A program made the translations under genes and the position numbers. Shown one piece after another: positions 5,561 to 6,990 of a stretch of 6,990 nt of DNA; the first letter of the stretch is position 1, and the number at the start of each line of letters is the position of its first letter. Source of the stretch: Gallionellaceae bacterium (GTDB lineage Bacteria; Pseudomonadota; Gammaproteobacteria; Burkholderiales; Gallionellaceae); contig PLYB01000110.1 of NCBI GenBank assembly GCA_003151655.1, positions 1,402 through 8,391 of the forward strand, written 5' to 3'. A model generated the notes under the pieces. The model was not told the origin of the DNA, searched no databases, and saw only the letters and a program-made list of their open reading frames with translations.

Positions 5561-6100
5561 ATGCCAATATCTTCATACCTCAATACCTCGCCCATTCTTG
5601 GCGAAAATGTTTATCTGCACCCCTCCTGCCAAGTCATCGGTGATGTGACGCTCGGCGACGACAGTTCCATTTGGTGCAACACGGTGTTGCGCGGCGACGT
5701 AAATCGCATCGTGATCGGGCGCGGGACAAATGTGCAGGATCTGACCATGGGGCATGTGTCGCACAAGACTGCGGAGAAGCCGGAAGGCTCGCCGCTCATC
5801 ATCGGTGATTATGTGACGGTGGGCCATTCGGTGATCCTGCATGGCTGCACCATCGGCAATGAATGTTTGATCGGTATGGGCGCTATCGTGATGGATGATG
5901 CGGTCATTCCCGACCGCGTGATGATTGGTGCGGGCAGTCTGGTGTCGCCGGGTAAGACACTGGAAAGCGGCATGCTATATATGGGGCGTCCGGCCAAGCC
6001 GGTGCGCATGCTCACCGAAGAAGAAATCGCCCACCTGAAGTATTCAGCCGAGCATTACATGCGGGTAAAAGATAATTATTTAATTGGCACGAAATCGTAA
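5561..6100 (+). CDS. Gamma-class carbonic anhydrase-like hexapeptide-repeat protein (YrdA/CamH type)
   Basis: A 179-residue left-handed beta-helix protein that would act as a trimer with zinc or iron at the subunit interfaces. Hexapeptide repeats run from about residue 13 to 130 (for example VIGDVTLGDDSSI, LIIGDYVTVGHSVIL, LIGMGAIVMDDAVI). The metal ligands are H65 (TMGHVSH), H89 and H94 (VGHSVILHG), matching the three histidines of gamma carbonic anhydrases, and RGD (44-46), N57, Q59 and D60 of the active site are kept. The acidic loop of the archaeal Cam enzyme is absent, as in CamH/YrdA proteins, many of which show little measured activity. It ends with GRPAKPVR and a C-terminal helix usual for the group. 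Start: ATG 5561 fits the family (upstream TTG 5546 is the alternative) and lies 7 nt after the CheX-like stop, so the two are probably co-translated. Confidence 0.93.
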   Translation: MPISSYLNTSPILGENVYLHPSCQVIGDVTLGDDSSIWCNTVLRGDVNRIVIGRGTNVQDLTMGHVSHKTAEKPEGSPLIIGDYVTVGHSVILHGCTIGNECLIGMGAIVMDDAVIPDRVMIGAGSLVSPGKTLESGMLYMGRPAKPVRMLTEEEIAHLKYSAEHYMRVKDNYLIGTKS

Positions 6101-6117
6101 GCAGAAAGTTTTTGAAC

Positions 6118-6438
6118 ATGAAAGATGTCAGGCTGCAGGAAGTGTATCGGACTAAAATCAATCAGGAAACGTCACGCATTGCATGGAAAGAGTTACAACG
6201 TTTCTTTGCCACCGGCGCTGCGGTGTTGGTGGCATCCGATCTTGATCTGGTCGAGGTGGCATTTCAGATTTCCGAAGATAACCGGCAGCAAGTAGCGCAG
6301 TGGTTGTCTGCGGGCAAAGTCGGCAAGGTTACGGATGAGCAGGCGCTGGCATGGTACGAGGCGGATGCCGATGTGTGGGCGGTAGTGGTCAGCCCTTATG
6401 TATTAATTCAGGAGGTGAAAGATGTACTACATAGTTGA
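6118..6438 (+). CDS. DUF2288 family protein
   Basis: A 106-residue, soluble, acidic protein with no signal peptide. It fits the DUF2288 pattern: KINQETSRIAWKELQRFFATG near the N-terminus, then LVASDLDLVEVAFQISEDN, a QWLSAGKVGKVTDEQALAW segment and the ending VWAVVVSPYVLIQE. The family has no established function; it is found in proteobacteria and cyanobacteria and its length is normal here. ATG 6118 is used, 17 nt after the gamma carbonic anhydrase stop; TTG 6112 is an in-frame alternative. No strong ribosome binding site is seen, only AG-rich GCAGAAAG at 6101-6108. Its last 17 nt overlap the next gene, which points to linked expression of the two. Confidence 0.85.
   Translation: MKDVRLQEVYRTKINQETSRIAWKELQRFFATGAAVLVASDLDLVEVAFQISEDNRQQVAQWLSAGKVGKVTDEQALAWYEADADVWAVVVSPYVLIQEVKDVLHS
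6411..6415 (+). promoter_or_regulatory. GGAGG ribosome binding site of the DUF302 gene, inside DUF2288
   Basis: GGAGG lies 6 nt before ATG 6422 and within the last codons of the DUF2288 gene. It decides the start of the DUF302 gene and is the strongest internal binding site of the operon. Confidence 0.8.
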
Positions 6439-6805
6439 AAGCGAAAAGTCGTTCGAGCAGGCTGCAACAGATTTGGATGCGGCGGTTAAGCGTAACGGTT
6501 TCGGCGTGCTGCATGTGCATGACATCGGCGCGACGTTGCGCGGCAAGGGCGTTGAGTTTGCCAATCAATGCCGCGTGTTTGAAGTATGCAATCCAAATCA
6601 AGCCGCCAAAGTGATGGCAACCGATATGCGCTTGAACATGGCGCTACCGTGCCGCATCTCGGTTTATACCGAAGGCGGTAAAACTCACATCGGCATGATT
6701 AAGCCTTCAGGAATACTATCGGCTTTGTCGCAAGATGCGGGGCTGAAAATAATAGCGCAAGAAGTGGAAGAAAAAACCATACGCATGGTGGATGAGGCGA
6801 AATAG
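6422..6805 (+). CDS. DUF302 domain protein
   Basis: A 127-residue cytoplasmic protein consisting of one DUF302 domain. It starts MYYIVESEKSFEQAATDLDA, then AVKRNGFGVLHVHDI, with the family landmarks EVCNPNQAAKVM (54-65) and ALPCRISVYTEGGKTHIGMIKPS (74-96). C50, C56 and C77 are three cysteines in or near the conserved strands; C56 and C77 lie in the two most conserved motifs. The biochemical role of the family is not established; it occurs widely in bacteria and archaea, often near redox or sulfur metabolism genes, which are not seen here. The start is set by GGAGG 6 nt upstream and overlaps the DUF2288 gene by 17 nt. It is the last gene of the run; no classic terminator follows before the repeat element at 6871. 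Confidence 0.9.
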   Translation: MYYIVESEKSFEQAATDLDAAVKRNGFGVLHVHDIGATLRGKGVEFANQCRVFEVCNPNQAAKVMATDMRLNMALPCRISVYTEGGKTHIGMIKPSGILSALSQDAGLKIIAQEVEEKTIRMVDEAK

Positions 6806-6870
6806 TTTTGCTGATGAAACAACTCAGGGAAAAAGATATGGGTCGCAATATTCCAATAGAACTACAGTCC

Positions 6871-6990
6871 GTCATTCCCGCGCAGGCGGGAATCCAGCAA
6901 AGAGTAATATCCCGCGAAGCGGACAAAACTGAGATGTTGCCCCGCTACGCGGGAGGTTTTCAATCATCTGGATTCCCGCCTGCGCGGGAA
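6871..6990. repeat. Nested inverted-repeat element with dRS3-like ends (cut by window edge)
   Basis: The left end has ATTCCC-N8-GGGAAT at 6874-6893, itself a hairpin, followed by CCAG. The right end (6968-6990) is a perfect inverted copy over 23 nt of 6875-6897 and runs off the window. Inside, TCCCGCGAAGCGG (6910-6922) and CCGCTACGCGGGA (6942-6954) are inverted copies matching at 12 of 13 positions, each also a small hairpin. Both pairs share a centre near 6932. The outer arm has the form of the 20-bp dRS3 repeat known from Neisseria and of similar repeats in other proteobacteria. The whole resembles a REPIN or MITE of about 120 nt, with no coding content. Confidence 0.85.
6941..6960 (+). terminator. 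Weak terminator-like hairpin inside the repeat element
   Basis: CCCGC (6941-6945), loop TAC, GCGGG (6949-6953), then AGGTTTT (6954-6960). Short stem and short T-run. It is the first structure after the DUF302 gene that could stop transcription, 136 nt past its stop codon; the element may serve as the operon end. Confidence 0.3.

Noticed and set aside
6699..6926. Minus-strand open frame with WIPACAGMT
   Set aside because: The same repeat read on the other strand, overlapping the end of the DUF302 gene; an artefact.
6814..6990. Open frame from ATG 6814 running off the end of the window
   Set aside because: No ribosome binding site; most of it is translation of the repeat (the VIPAQAGIQ peptide is a well-known artefact of this repeat type).

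Overview
The window (about 7 kb) looks like ordinary chromosome of a Gram-negative proteobacterium, most likely a betaproteobacterium of the Nitrosomonadales/Gallionellaceae kind. That placement is an inference from protein style, moderate GC and repeat types; there is no rRNA or marker gene here to prove it. I see no phage, CRISPR, integrase, transposase or complete toxin-antitoxin system.

Layout. (1) Positions 1-745, plus strand: the last codons of purC (purine synthesis), whose stop overlaps the start of a beta-class carbonic anhydrase gene. (2) Positions 746-1407: a gene-poor, lower-GC stretch with two stem-loops and what look like two small decayed genes, broken by stops and frameshifts. 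(3) 1408-1977, minus strand: a small secreted protein, probably an outer-membrane beta-barrel. (4) 1978-2172: the divergent intergenic region, with a candidate extended -10 promoter almost touching the next start codon. (5) 2173-3771, plus strand: an MFS transporter of the metabolite:H+ symporter (ProP/KgtP-like) group with a large extracytoplasmic loop, followed by a terminator-like hairpin. (6) 3811-3890: a pair of inverted REP sequences with the 5' GTAG tetranucleotide, forming a BIME/REPIN-like element. (7) 3957-6805, plus strand: a compact run of five genes: pyrC (dihydroorotase), a CheX-like protein, a gamma-class carbonic anhydrase-like protein, a DUF2288 protein and a DUF302 protein. 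Gaps are 34, 7 and 17 nt, and the last pair overlaps, so they are probably one transcription unit. (8) 6871-6990: a nested inverted-repeat element with dRS3-like ends, cut by the window edge.

How it works together: purC and pyrC serve nucleotide synthesis. The beta- and gamma-type carbonic anhydrases would supply or balance bicarbonate, which carboxylation steps of purine and pyrimidine synthesis use. The CheX-like, DUF2288 and DUF302 genes have no proven link to these pathways; their place in the run is the main clue. The most interesting points are the two repeat elements, the decayed gene pair, the orphan CheX-like gene inside a housekeeping operon, and the duplicated start region of pyrC. 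I found no convincing new system.
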